Origin: Varroa destructor
Taxonomy: Eukaryota > Arthropoda > Arachnida > Mesostigmata > Varroidae
Direction: 5' to 3'
NCBI RefSeq assembly: GCF_002443255.2
Contig: NW_019211454.1
Span: 20,923,037 to 20,987,036, forward strand
Length of the DNA stretch: 64,000 bases
Shown here: piece by piece, positions 40,401 to 53,000 of the stretch
How positions within the stretch are numbered: position 1 is the stretch's first letter
How the letters are laid out: every line of letters starts with the position of its first letter
Program-made: the position numbers and the translations under genes
The notes under the pieces: generated by a model
Seen by the model: only the letters and a program-made list of their open reading frames with translations
Told to the model about the DNA's origin: nothing
Databases searched by the model: none

Positions 40401-40980
40401 CCTCTATGTTTCAGTTTGACGGTTCTACTAAAAATATCTGACTTTAATCAAAAAATAACTTTTCAATTTCCAAAGACGGTAGACACGGGTTAGCTTGTTC
40501 ATAATGGCGCTGTTATGTTAGTGCAGTGACGTCAGCTGGACCATAAAGCTCCCACAAATTCCCCTATGGCCAATTCAATAAATTTTCGAAATTATTCTAC
40601 TGTCCTCTCGTTGTTCGCTGTGACCAAGGGGACGAGTAACGGAAAGTCTAGTGCAGGACACATGCAGCATTGGCTACCGGTCCGCTGGTGATTTCATTTA
40701 CCGATGCCTTTGACACTGCAGTGTGGTATAGAAGTCGGACGACTAATCTTACAACGCCTGCTGCTGCTGCTTATAATGACTTGGGAATTATTACGATTTT
40801 GTCCATAGGAAAATAGGCATATTCTTACCTTTCTGCAAGACATTACACATGACCACCAGCAACCGCTTCTCAATCAATATCAATAATAAGTACCTTTACG
40901 ATACGGAACACGCTGGTCGTAATAGTAGTAGTTATAAAAAGCAGTTGCATGTTATCTGTCACGGCAATTTATCTGCCTAC

Positions 40981-41002
40981 ATATATATATATATATATAT
41001 AT
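40981..41002. repeat. (AT)n microsatellite
   Basis: AT run of about 22 bp. Confidence 0.9.
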
Positions 41003-42095
41003 TTCAAGTGACTGGGTCCAGCGACGATACGCGACTTGGATTCGTTACTCTATCGTGTGGTGGCAGACAGTACGAAAATGTTCTTTTTCTGTGGTAACTT
41101 CGCTCCAAGAAGCGTTTCTATTGATGAGATAATTGGAGTATATTTGCAGTGACTGAATATCGACAACACATTTACAACACGGCAATAGATTTGCTCTATA
41201 TTAGAAAAAAATCAATATCCCATCATTCGAAATTAAAAAAAAAATAGAAAAATATATCTCGACGGTTGCCTTGCTGAATTCCCTGTGTTATATAAAATGC
41301 TTCAAATATTATAATGTAAGATCTATGTTTCATCATGTCAAAAGGGTACATTGCAGGCTATGGAAAGGTTACCCCCGACATTCTGTAGACGACTTTTGAT
41401 CCTAACTGAAATGAGCGAAAACTCTGCTTCCATTGACTCTAAGGTGAGTAGCTAATTTAAGAATAGAATACAAATGCTGCTTGTCGATGTGTATGTATGA
41501 ATATGTATTATAAACTTAGGATGGATTCGCGGGCAGCACAAAATCGTTTCGGTAAGTTAGACCATTTTCTAGTGCGTGCAACATGTATAAGCGACTTTGA
41601 TCGCGCGCTTTGAAGCGACCGAGACCGCCCAGGGCCATGTACGTTATGCACGATCGTGCACAGAGTGAACTTCTACGTTTCACCTACAATACAAAAACGA
41701 TACAAGACATATATCTGTTTAAGTTAAACAAGGACTGATTTGTTGCACAAAACACTGACCGATGCTTTGATGATGCCTGCTTTAGTCCGTAAAACCGTAC
41801 CTATTTTATAGATATATGTTTATATAATAGGAACATACATAGATGGAGGTGTTTGTTATACGTTTCTTCAATCATTTAGGTACTTAGATCTGTCTCGTAC
41901 GAGACCTTCAGGGTTTCGCGAGCGCGATTGAATGTTAACGTGTTTATCAGCAGAGTGCTCGCCGCACAATGTGGCTATTAAGCTTATTGGTAGTAATGCC
42001 TTTATAACGGCGCCTTGTAGGATATAAGACAATACTTGTGGTGCATTGCGTAAAAGAAGAAGAAGGAAGAGATTGACACAGAATAGAAACCATCG

Positions 42096-42109
42096 GCGCC
42101 ACCAGGTGG
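42096..42109 (-). promoter_or_regulatory. CTCF-like motif
   Basis: The minus strand reads CCACCTGGTGGCGC. This matches 13 of 14 positions of the widely used CTCF core CCASYAGRKGGCRS, as I recall it. CTCF is conserved across most animals, including arthropods. A single motif match is weak evidence of occupancy. Confidence 0.35.
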
Positions 42110-43877
42110 ACAAATAGACAGATAAGGCAAAAAAGTATTTGGTAAGGATGAACAGGGAGCACCGCCAATGAAAGATCGAGCGACAATGCTGATAAAGGAA
42201 ACTGCCTTGCGGTTCGCAAATTATACTGTCCAATGCTCCTTTGATGGTTTGATTAAAGCTTCGGAACTTCGACAACTACAAACAACAGCAACCCACTAGC
42301 TCAGAGTCCAGTTAATATGGTATTGGGTACTCATCCTTGATGTGGAAGGATAATATCTCTCTATTTTTTAACACGGGATATTGAAAATATGTGCTTTGTC
42401 CAGAAGGAAGGGTATATGTGTCTGGAAGCTAATAGGTTGGACTCGTAAATTATACATCTGCTGAAAGCATTATTAGTTCGAACGAAGTCTTTCTCTTCCA
42501 GACAGATAATAAACCGAAGGAAAACGAAGTTGCTTACCTTTTGTTTACTGTGTAACGAATAATAGGCGTCCATAGGCAATGAGACAAACCGGATATGCCA
42601 AGACGACGTTCAGATGTAGAAATATAGAGAATAATATCCTGTTTACTGTCATTATCAAGAGTGAACTGCTGGGTCAGCAGGCACCAACTTCAATCAGCCC
42701 ACGACTATTTTCTTCCCCTGTTTGTCGATTTTACCCGATATCGCTGCCTGGTCTATTGCCTGATCTGGTGATGAAATTAACGAATGCAGATCCGAAAAAT
42801 AATGATTTTGTGCTTCGTTATTAATTACTTATTGACGCAAATGTGGATAAACATTTATATCCACAACAAAACTATCTGAATAAACATATGTTGTCATTGA
42901 AGATGAATTACGTAGTGCTTCTTTATGATAGCTGAAGATCATCTTCCATATCCGTTCATAGAAATCATCACGTAAGCTGTGAAGAACCGCATTTTATAGA
43001 AGAACCCTTCTATCGAAAATTGGTGGCTATCTGCTATCTGTTCAGAAAATTGTACCCACTTTTGTGTGTACACTGTGCTAACAGCTAAGTTAAGTAGGAG
43101 ACCTATGGTAGGGTTGGTATGAACTATAGGCACCAGTCAAAAATACACTTTGTACAAACGATATGAGTAGAAACAAATGAGTAAAAGCATCCACAGTTAA
43201 GAGAACGAATCGTAAACTTTCACATTATAGTATATTATTTGTAGACGCTTTGCTCGCGTTTGTGTGGAAAATAACCAGTGCTTACGGACTCTCATCCACA
43301 TAAGCATTTGACGATCTTTAACTCCAAACGGAAAACTGGTTCAGAACCGGCTGAGTTGTGGGTTTGGTGTATGTATCTTAGCGCGAAGATGAGGATCAAC
43401 AATACTCCAACGTCTCATAACCATTGTCCGTCTTGAAAAAGAATTTAAAGATGCTAATTATCTTTGAGCAGGGAAGTTTTCGTAAGTGCTGTCTATCGAA
43501 GTTGAGGCTGTGTTGAGCCTTATTTGATCACACGAATTGGCATTTCTACTCAAGATGCTTCCCTCCTAACTTCATAGCGCCACTAATGAAAAGCAAAAAA
43601 GTAATGCATACCATTTAAGTAGTAAGGACAAACGAAGATAAGGAACAGGTGGTGCTCATTAAGGATCTACGAGCTGCAGAGATGAGCTTATCTGTTGGGA
43701 CTACAGTGTTCCTAGACGAGACACTAACCATATTGCAGAGCCTGGAATACTACGAACTAATTGATGAGTTACTTTAAACAATTGAGTTATCCGTTTCGAC
43801 ATACTGTAAAAGTCCCTTAAAGATTTATTTAGCATCAAAAGGATGGAAAGAGAGGAGAGATTAAGTGCTTCATTGCA

Positions 43878-43899
43878 ATATATATATATACATATATAT
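43878..43899. repeat. (TA)n microsatellite
   Basis: Short TA run with one CA interruption. Confidence 0.9.
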
Positions 43900-46800
43900 C
43901 TAGTCTAATAATAAGAGGCAAGTCATAACAGAGAATATATCAACAATTATATGTTAACTGAGTTACATGATTTAATTACTAGCAAAGTAGATAAATACGA
44001 ATTATCATAGAGCAGTAATGGACGAATTTAGGCCGCTTACTCTGCCACAAAACCAATAGCAAGAACAAGAGTTCGCTGGCTAGGTATATGGTATAATTAT
44101 TAAGAAGATGGCTTATCTATCTGTCTAGCTGTCCATTGATATATGTATGTGTGTGTGATAATATATAACACTATCTTGCTACCGTGACGGTGCAGTGCTA
44201 ACGCGTCTTGTCCACTAAATGTAGAAGCAGACGAGGTAGTCTGAGATCTGAACTATTAAATACAGTGAGACGATGCCAAACGTAACAGCACTCGACCACT
44301 GCGATTATTACCGTCTTTTAGAACAGGACTGGGGGGACAATGGAGACGTCACAATCGTCGTCGTCATCCTCTAGGGAACACGTATTGGCCAACAATCGTG
44401 GCTTATGGCGTGTCGCAGCAGGACTCTAAATAGTTTTCATGAAATAGTGTCGGACAAAGTAGTCCTCAGTATTCAAACGGCCTATTGGCCGATGAGAAAT
44501 AGGGAAAAATTATATAATAACTTGTGTTGGCCAGCATACTTTTAATGTGGGGACTACTGTTTGTATTATGTCTTTTACACCGCCAACGACAGCTACATCA
44601 ACCTTCCTATATACATTATAGAATGCGGTTTTTCTTCTTGTCTACGTTTAAGAAGTGACATAAGCTTGCCTTGCAGCTGGTCCTAAACACTCAACTTACG
44701 CTGTTTCTTTCATCTGTTCCTATATAGCAGCTGACGTGTTTCTTTGGCTATATTAAGATACGAGAAGGATATGGGATCTGGCATGACCTTTTTTCTGGAT
44801 ACAATCGTCGAATGTGGAGTATTTCAAATTTACCGTATAAATATATGAGCAGATTTGTCATATAGGTACAGAGTTCGGTTGAAACGCGAATCAAGTTCAA
44901 TCGCAATATGTACAAACGGTTGCTAGTACAAGATCAGTTTCTTTATAAAGTGACGAGCACAAAACCACAATACATCGCGGTAAGCAATCATGTCGATTTA
45001 AGAAGAGGGCATATTCTGTGAGATGGTCGCTTTTTCCCAGAACAGACTATTCGTCGAGATCTGCTTCCTTGGCTTATTGATATACACATGTGATAAGATA
45101 TGCTCAAGTATTTACAAAGTTCAGAACAGACTGTTTGATCCTCTCTCTAATAGAGGCTTGCGTCAATATTCATTTCACTTATTTCAAGCTATCACTTATT
45201 TAGTTCGACGATCAGAAGTGTGGGAACAGGTATATTCATCACTCTCGGAGAGTTGATTAATTATATCGAAGTCTTCAGGCGAAACTAGGCGTAATCCTAA
45301 AGAGCTTCACCCTTCAGCTCGCTGAGACACCTCAGAGTAAGCTACTTTGGCCGATTACTTGTGCCGATGAATTGCAATCGTATTAGTCCAGTCGGATAAA
45401 TATAAAATCTATTTACCTTTATTATTAACAGTCTGGGTTTACAAATTTGTTTGACCCATCTGCATTGAAGCCCGACGGATTGAACTAACTTCTTGTGGGC
45501 TGCTAGAACCTCCTCCTGGGACAAATGCGGGTAAACCAAAGCCGATTAAGCGAAGATATTCGCTTATAAAGACAGTTCTTTTTTCATCCATAGAAACTGA
45601 TCTTGATCGCTTTGTTGGTCATACGCGAAGGCCAGTGACTTCTTCGTCATCCTCGGCGCTTAAAGACAATGCGCGATTTGCGTCCTCCCAACTTGTACTG
45701 CTAGGACAATTACATTTAGGCCTTCTTACGGAAAAAGTTATTAAGTTCGACGACAGTAAATTCTTGTTGGTTTTGTCTATTCGACCACAACGCCGCACCA
45801 CTGTTTCAAGGGTCCATCAGAATTGTCCGCTGCTCTGATATATACGTGCAGGCAAATGTGCGTGGAAACTTGACTTTGAAGTTAGCTATTAACTTTTGCC
45901 TCTGTCAATACAGCAGTCTAGCTGCCATTGGACGTTATATAGCTGTTATGTAGCTGGCAAAATACTATGTCTTTAGTTTAATTTTCTACTTTGAAAATAG
46001 CAGAACACATTAACAACATTAATAATTGTTGTATAGTTACGAAATCACAAAGATGCTGGCTCCACCAAAGCCAACCAGATCTAGACTCCACCTGTTGCTA
46101 ATCGCCATAAATGAATGAATGATTGTCGCAGCAAACGACAAAATTCAACGCAACAAACTCTCAGGAAAACTAGAGCTGGATGTCTGCAGGGGTAAGGGAA
46201 TCAGTCCTGTAGAACCTCAGGAGAACTGCGACGGACATTGCAGATCTGTAATTGAGAGCGAAAAATTGAAGCAGAATACGATAGCCCATACATGAGATGT
46301 CGATTGGGAGAACGGAACCAAATATTGCAATGGGGTTTTCGTATAATTGTATTAAAATAAGGGGAGGTCACTGACATAGGCTATGAAATTGACTAGATAG
46401 AAAAGATCTGACTGTAGGAAGCGTGTAATTGCAACGATATAGGATAGGTCATACAACAGGGTATAATACGAATCATCTGAACAAGCTGACGCGGTAACTC
46501 ACTACCGCTGGACTTTCAATAGAAGAACAGGATAAATGTTCTTTATTGATTGACTGAACACTTTAAAAAGGTGCTTCTCACGGGATAACGACATCGGCGT
46601 TGCAGAATCTCAGGAAAAAACATAGCGAGATAGCGGCTATTATATATTAAAACAATATATTAAACAGCGACAATATATTAAAACAGGCTGGTAAAACTGT
46701 TAGAAGATAAGGAGTTAAATGGAGAGGGGAATTGTTCATGTTGCTACATACTACGACTGGTGCTAGCCATGTTTGTGAACCCGTCATATGCATGCTATAG

Positions 46801-48879
46801 GATAGCATATAAAATGAATATGCTAAGCTGTTATAAATGTAATTATTTTATAGGTTGTAGAATGCTAGTGGAGCATAATGCTACTAAGACCGTAGCTATT
46901 TGTCTTCCCGAACCCCCGTAAAGTGACCGGGTTCGGTTGATTTTTTTTTGGATCGCTAGAGCTTCAACCTCTAGAGGAGCTGCGCGTACGTATTTTTCAC
47001 GGGAAGAGTTAGGCATGGAGCGTAATGTTAATTTAAACAAGCTGGACGTTTCTGAGATTTTTTTAACAAGCGTTAAGAATTTCTAAATTCATTATATTGC
47101 AGATCTATACGTTCATTTCCAAAATGGTTGAGGAAGTGTAAACAATTTTTGACCACAAGGTGTCAATTCGGTTTATTTACCAAACGACTGATGAAATGTC
47201 AGTTATATATACACATATGACTCACATTGCTCGATTAAAAGAATACTTTGTTTCGAATTAAGTAAAGGGGTACTTGATGTAGACTAGGTAATCTAAAGAT
47301 CTCACCTGTAGTTATTTAGTAAAATTACTTTGGGTCTACATTGGCGATTTTGAAGTTGATATGTGATGCTTTTCCGGCCGGTAAGATTAATTAAATATAA
47401 TAATAAAAAATAAATAAATAAATAACTGTGGAAAAGCACGGACTTAGGACGAGGTGGTGCCGCATATATGGTCGTGCTGCATGTAATATCAATGAATCAA
47501 GTTGGGTTCGTTCAGGAGACAAAACGGCCACGGACAAAGACTCGGGGCCTGATATTGTACTTCGCAAAGCTCCTATTAAATTGAATACACTTATTAGATC
47601 TTAACGAAATATCATTTTCCAACTATAATGAAATTTGCCCGTATGCTTGCAAACACAGATAGTTTAGCTCACCGTATTCACCGACTTCAAGCTCGTGGGC
47701 CTCATGCCGCAGGCAAAAGATAGTCAGCCAAAGTAGGACTCTCTTTTTATGGAGGTTGTCATGCACCCAGTCGCGCATAGTTAGCGTGTGACCTCGCGTG
47801 GCTGTACATTACCTTCGTATGATAAGCTGGATGTCCAATCCTTACCAATGGTAAGCTGGTTACCAGTCTTGTGCTCGAGCCCTCTGGAGCAGTCGACCAC
47901 CTGCTACGTGGCATTTTTGCCTCAACCTATTTATCTATTCGCAATTTGAATATCGTTGTTTTTTTGTCAGTCACTTGAATAGACTAACTAGAAGATTACT
48001 ATTTACTTTATTAGGAAAACCAAGTAACCATTGTACGCTTCATTGTTGAAACTTACTACGGATATTCTTAAGCCATATGTCTCATATGCTTTTTTTTTTT
48101 TATATATTTTGAGACATTTGACGAGCTTTAGATGATCATTTATTCATTTGTGACGCTTCTGTATATTATGGAGTTGACTTTTATTTATTAAAAGACACAT
48201 TGATATACAGTGCTTTTTTAAAATGACATTGTAACGTAATGTTTATTTGTATTTATAGTTAATGTGCTTGAACTATCCAACTATGGTACTATATTGCATG
48301 TCTCTGCATGGTACAGGACGCACACTACCCCATATCTTGTCCAGATACGCGTACCTTCGGCAGGTAAAAATCTACTCTTCCACATATGCTATGATCAAAC
48401 CCAGGTACTGCAAAAAGTGTCACTATGCATCGATGCCTGACCCTTGCCAAGCTTTACTAGCCGTATCAGCCATATTACAAGGGTCAGGAATAATTTCCGG
48501 CATCTTTTTCTCTTACGGGCTGGTGAAACTCAAATAAACAGAGGTTTTTTACAGATAGCGGTATGCCGCCGAGATGGTACACGTAGTTGTCCGTATAAAC
48601 GATGCAGAGTTACTGCAAATTTCAGAAATGAAAGCTTTACTCGGTTAAGTCTTTCGAGCTGTTTCGACAAGAGGTATGTCTAATCATTTCGTACGAAATG
48701 ACAGAAATTACGTTTTGAATAAAATTAGCCTTGTACGTAAAGACTAGATGATGTAAGTATTCCCACACCCGCAACTATTGTTTGCCGTATATTTTCCGCG
48801 ATGTGCTCTTCTAGCATTCAGCTATCATCCATGAAAAAGGTAACCTTTAGGTATTCAAAGAGACTCACACGCTTCAAGA

Positions 48880-49180
48880 TAACCCTGTCAGAATTTCCTA
48901 ACAAAGCTAACAGGATCATCGGCGCACAGCAGTGTTTCTATCTGTCCCATTGAACAATGAGCGGCGCATCATTGGGCAGTAGGGAGAACAGCAAAGAACC
49001 CAAGTTACCACTCGTACAATGCCAGTTGATCAGACGGGAGGCTTCAATTGTGCCACTCGGAGGTATGACACTCAGGGAAGCATCACTGCAGCTTGTTGGT
49101 AGGCGTCCATGCCGTAAGCAAGCACTGAATAGGATTTGTCTAGCAACGACACATGCCACACGCTCCTTTCGGCTGCTGAT
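48880..49180 (-). pseudogene. Non-LTR reverse-transcriptase remnant (Jockey/CR1-like)
   Basis: The minus strand reads SGNLGSLLFSLLPNDAPLIV. This follows the family pattern SGVPQGS.LGPLLF...INDLP of domain 4 of Jockey/CR1 reverse transcriptases. About 15 residues later, in another frame, comes LLCADDPVSF, in the place of the catalytic YADD box with Y changed to C. The frameshift between the two motifs and the lack of a continuous frame mark it as a dead fragment. Confidence 0.5.
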
Positions 49181-50429
49181 TGCGGGTCAGGTATGGTGCA
49201 GCCGTTTTGCGCGATTAAAATCGTACAACTTAACCTCCTGCTGCTCCTTGCGTATCATTTGTTTATCCCGTACATCAGTGTACAATAGCACGATTCATGG
49301 GATTGTGTTCAAATTTCCATGTATACTTTTGAAGTGTTTGTATAGCTTTGCGGAGTCAAGAGGGCATGACGTTTACCTCTTTCCTTAGCTAATTGTGTGG
49401 CTCCCTTCTCACTTGTATCACTAACCTAAGCCTCGGTAGTGCGGGGTACTGCTAACGAGTCGACTTGACTACTCACGAATATCAGCTTCGTACAAAGCTA
49501 GACGTCGCGGCCGAATCTCAACTAGCCAACACCCGGTTTTGATACAGTGTAGCAAAAGCCAATTTACAACTAGTGTTGAAGCGCGTTTTCCGATGAAATT
49601 GGATCTAGCGTGATAGCCTAGCTTTCCTTTACAAAGTGATTCCTCGTTGTTGGGGGGCACCTCAACTTTAACTAACACATGTTATTTAAGAGCGTTCTTC
49701 TTGTTTGTTTCTTACAATATACTGAGTTTCTCGGGCACTCAAACCAGATGTGCCTATTACGAATATTCGCATTCAGCCTTCAAACGTTGACGTGTTACTG
49801 TTAGAAAGTAGGTGGCATCTGAACTCATTGAGCAGATCCAGCAGTGTGCCTGTCTGGAAGTGCCTCGTTTTATCGCTCTCCTTATGCCTACGTCAGCAGC
49901 CAATATAAATAGAGCAGCCATGAAGAAGGCGCGTACGTTGCATTAATGGTGCTTTTCGGCCGGAATCATCCGTTCTTTCACCGCTGACAAAACAAGCGTA
50001 CACTATCATGGTACTACGTCTAGTGCCTCAGTTTAAGTATTTTTGGGACCATGTTAAAATACTGCACCAAACGACCTCTATCTGCTTAATGAATGTACCC
50101 ATGCATTTCACTTTCTCTCTGACTCCCGTATTTAATCTGTATTGTGTGCTTGGCATACGTCACTATTCCCTTCCATGATTGTTCGCCTTTAACATTGCAC
50201 TCGGTATTTTGACTCAACTTATATCCTGAGTGAGATCAGGTGTTTGCTGTAAACGGGTCCTGCGTCAAACTTCAGGCAAAATATAAATGTAAGTTGAGTT
50301 CTATTTACGTTTCCCGTATCGTAGTTTACGTAAGCAGAAGATACGCTTTTATCAATTGAATAACAAATAACCCTCGAGGGTCCCATGGTCACTCACCCAA
50401 ATTAGGGATTAGGCGTTTCGTCCAAAATT
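49181..50429. other. Spacer between two retrotransposon remnants
   Basis: The DNA is of mixed composition with short open frames on both strands. Some of it may be further degraded retrotransposon sequence, but I recognise no motif. Confidence 0.4.
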
Positions 50430-51350
50430 TGAGTTGTGCTGGTGGAATTGTTGGTCCATCGTTGCGATCGTTTAACAACTGTACCATGGTCGAGTTCGCT
50501 TTTCTTTCCGATAGCTTGGAAGCCGTGAGCTATTACGGGATTTATCATGGAAGAGTCTGCATGAAAGCCATGGCTGCGATACAGTTTTTTCTTGAAATAT
50601 TGAGAGCTATTGGGCGCTACGTCTTATTCAGAAGCTTACGCGTCGAGTTTTTCATAGTTCTATTTTCCCAAGCCGGGGCACCATATAGTACGATGCCACC
50701 CATGTCTTCCGCTTGTTTGAGGCTCTCAGTCCGTGCAAACAGGCATCGAAGGTCGGTTGCCACGGGGCGGCCCGCTTTGCCAAATAGTGGACATGCGGTG
50801 TGAGAGTCGGTATTTGATTGGCTCTAATCCCTAGGTATTTAACCCGTTTAAATAGTCCGACTCCGTTTAACCTCGTCCGATGCCCCGCATTTGCGATTTG
50901 TTTCAATTGCTGAAGATTTTGGTCGGTCAGGACCAGCGCAGGATTGTCTGTGTACGCCACTGAGTATATACCTAGAAGGTGCATAGCATTCCGACATACG
51001 CAGTTCTCCATAAGGTGGACCTGAGGACCGAACCGTGTGGAATCCTTGCCTTGATGCACTAGAGCGCCTGTTCTCGCTTAGGTGCGATCTTATTATCCTT
51101 CGTAGACATCATCTATCGCGTCGTAGGTCACCGAGTTGAACGTATCCTTTATGTCCAGAAAGACTGTCAGGTAATGTCTTTTATATTGAGAGGACGTTGC
51201 CCTTAGCACTTCTGTGATATCCAGAACCCTTTTGATGTGCGTGGAGTAGTTTCTCCTGAAGCCATACTGGTTACCTAAAGGTGCTTCCTTAGGGTCCAGC
51301 TCCTTGATTAGCTTAAGGTTGACTATATGCTCTGCTATGTTCTAGTCTGC
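50430..51350 (-). pseudogene. Non-LTR reverse-transcriptase pseudogene (R1/Jockey-like)
   Basis: Reading the minus strand from 51350, motifs appear in family order. First comes NQYGFRRNYSTH (domain 2, usually QFGFR...ST). Next is LTVFLDIKDTFNSV (domain 3, usually FLDI..AFD.V), then GSVLRSTLW (usually QGSVLGPTLW), then IYSVAYTDNPALVL, in the place of the AYADDTALV catalytic box. A thumb-like segment follows with VKYLGIRA and LTPHVHYLAKRA. The catalytic YADD has become YTDN, and there is at least one stop and frameshift near 51060, so it cannot be active. The 5' end and the poly(A) tail were not found. Confidence 0.75.
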
Positions 51351-52079
51351 TGGAAATATGCCCATCCAGAGGTTACAATCCGCTGGAAAGCTTCTGGGTG
51401 ATTTGAGTGTCTTCGTGGAACTCGCCGGGACCTGGGACTTTCCGTAATTATATTCTCGCAGCGATGTTTTATATTTCACCGATGGCAATCAAGAAAGACT
51501 TGAAACTTGCATCACCAGAGGAAGCAGGTGGACAGAGGACAGATTTGTTGTGAAACAGCGCAACTATTGGTTTCCAGATCTATTGTATTATCCTCTCTAA
51601 GCATTACCCTGATTACTTTAAGTCTACGGTTTTACAGTATTGATCCTAAAATCAACTAGCTGATTAGTTAGCAATTGTCTATGACGAGACGTTATAGGCA
51701 GATTTCTGGTATCTTTAAACGCTGTTCTTGTTTATGGTCACCTTGATTCAATAAAAATAGAATGATTGGTTTAACCCAAGACCTCGACCGTGAGCATTAA
51801 CAACGCGCTTTCCTTCTTTTATAATAATTATTACTGCTCAAACTACTACCAATCATAATAATAATAATAATGTCGACTAACACGTACTAGTAGAAACTTT
51901 TTAAAAATATTAGGCTAGTATAAGCATATCCGGCGGACCCTTAATTAACCCGGACCCCCTTTTAATTAACCGCTGCCAGTTTATGAAATTTGATTGGTAA
52001 ATAGTCCAATATTTCAGTGAAAACGGGTTAAGTTTAGTACAGAAAAAAGAAGTTCTAAAAGCAGGACATTTTTTATTTC

Positions 52080-53000
52080 AATAATCAACAGTCAGTGGTT
52101 AAGTTTTTGTTCCTCGAAAGCGAGAGCAATTCACCGAACATCGGTAGAAACACCAAACAAGGAGGCCTTTAGTGAAAACGCAGTACATCAGTGGTGCAAA
52201 CGTTTCAAAAACAGAAGCTAGATGCTTGAAGCGCAGTGAGGAAATGATCAGATATTGGGACTTGCAAGACAGCCAAAATCGATGAGGGTTTTCACGAAAG
52301 CAGAGCTTAGAATTTAAGGACCGTGTTTACCGAAACTAACCCGAATACGATAACTGAGTAAAGAATGAGTCCCTTGTAAATAAACTTGTGTAGCGTATTT
52401 CATGGGCAATTTGCGGAACTTTAGTCAACAAAAAACCCGCCTGGAGCGTACGGTCGCCGTGTACAAAGCATGATTCAATGATCACCGCCGGCCCGAGAGG
52501 TACCAGGCAAGAGAATGGTGCCGCCCTGGAATGAGATCAAATTCAGTGACATTATTGAGTAGGTTCGGGTGTAACGTGATAGTAGTATCTGCAATGGGCA
52601 TCAGGGCGTGTTCTACTATGAGGTACTCGCCCAAAAATGAAACAATAAATGTAGCCCGTCAACTCGAAGTTACCAGAACGTTCAGCTATTATTGGTACGC
52701 AAATCAAAAGCACACAATCGGTTCATTTGATTAGGATGTCAGACCTCATCACTATGACTCAGTCACTCGCTGGATTGAGCAAAGGAATTCCAACATTAGC
52801 TTCAACGCGTTTACGCTTTCGATATAAGTCCGTGTGACTACAAGGTTTTTCATGTCCTAAAAAAACAAACTGGTGGGCAAGCATATCCTACTATCGATCT
52901 ACTTTGAGAAGCCACAGATAGAGAAATTACAGATGGGAACGCGAATGATGCGTATGTGATTGTCCAGAGCGCTGGACAAATGTTTAAAAAATTAAGGCGT
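52080..53000 (+). mobile_element. Fossil mariner-family transposon (transposase remnant)
   Basis: Plus-strand fragments follow the order of a mariner transposase. ENAVHQWCKRFKNR near 52180 is the end of the DNA-binding half. HQGVFYYEVLAQK near 52600 corresponds to the .GV.HYELLP block after the first catalytic aspartate. SPCDYKVFHVLKK near 52830 corresponds to the SPDLAP(S/C)DYHLF block and keeps the third catalytic aspartate position. Many stops and frameshifts separate them. The usual transposase is about 345 residues (about 1 kb), which fits this span. Terminal inverted repeats and the TA target duplication could not be defined. Confidence 0.75.

Larger units (their letters stand above)
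23980..48870. other. Long A+T-rich spacer without a supported gene
   Basis: This spacer of about 25 kb lies between the divergent genes. It has frequent stops in all frames, (TA)n microsatellites and a G+C-richer patch at about 38.7-39.9 kb. A few short open frames look mildly protein-like (25624-25953 minus, 36696-36980 minus, about 43618-43776 plus), but none has a recognisable family or consistent exon partners. I therefore treat it as intergenic or as very distal introns. Confidence 0.5.

Noticed and set aside
48957..49388. Plus-strand frame of 143 codons
   Set aside because: It is the antisense shadow of the minus-strand reverse-transcriptase remnant.
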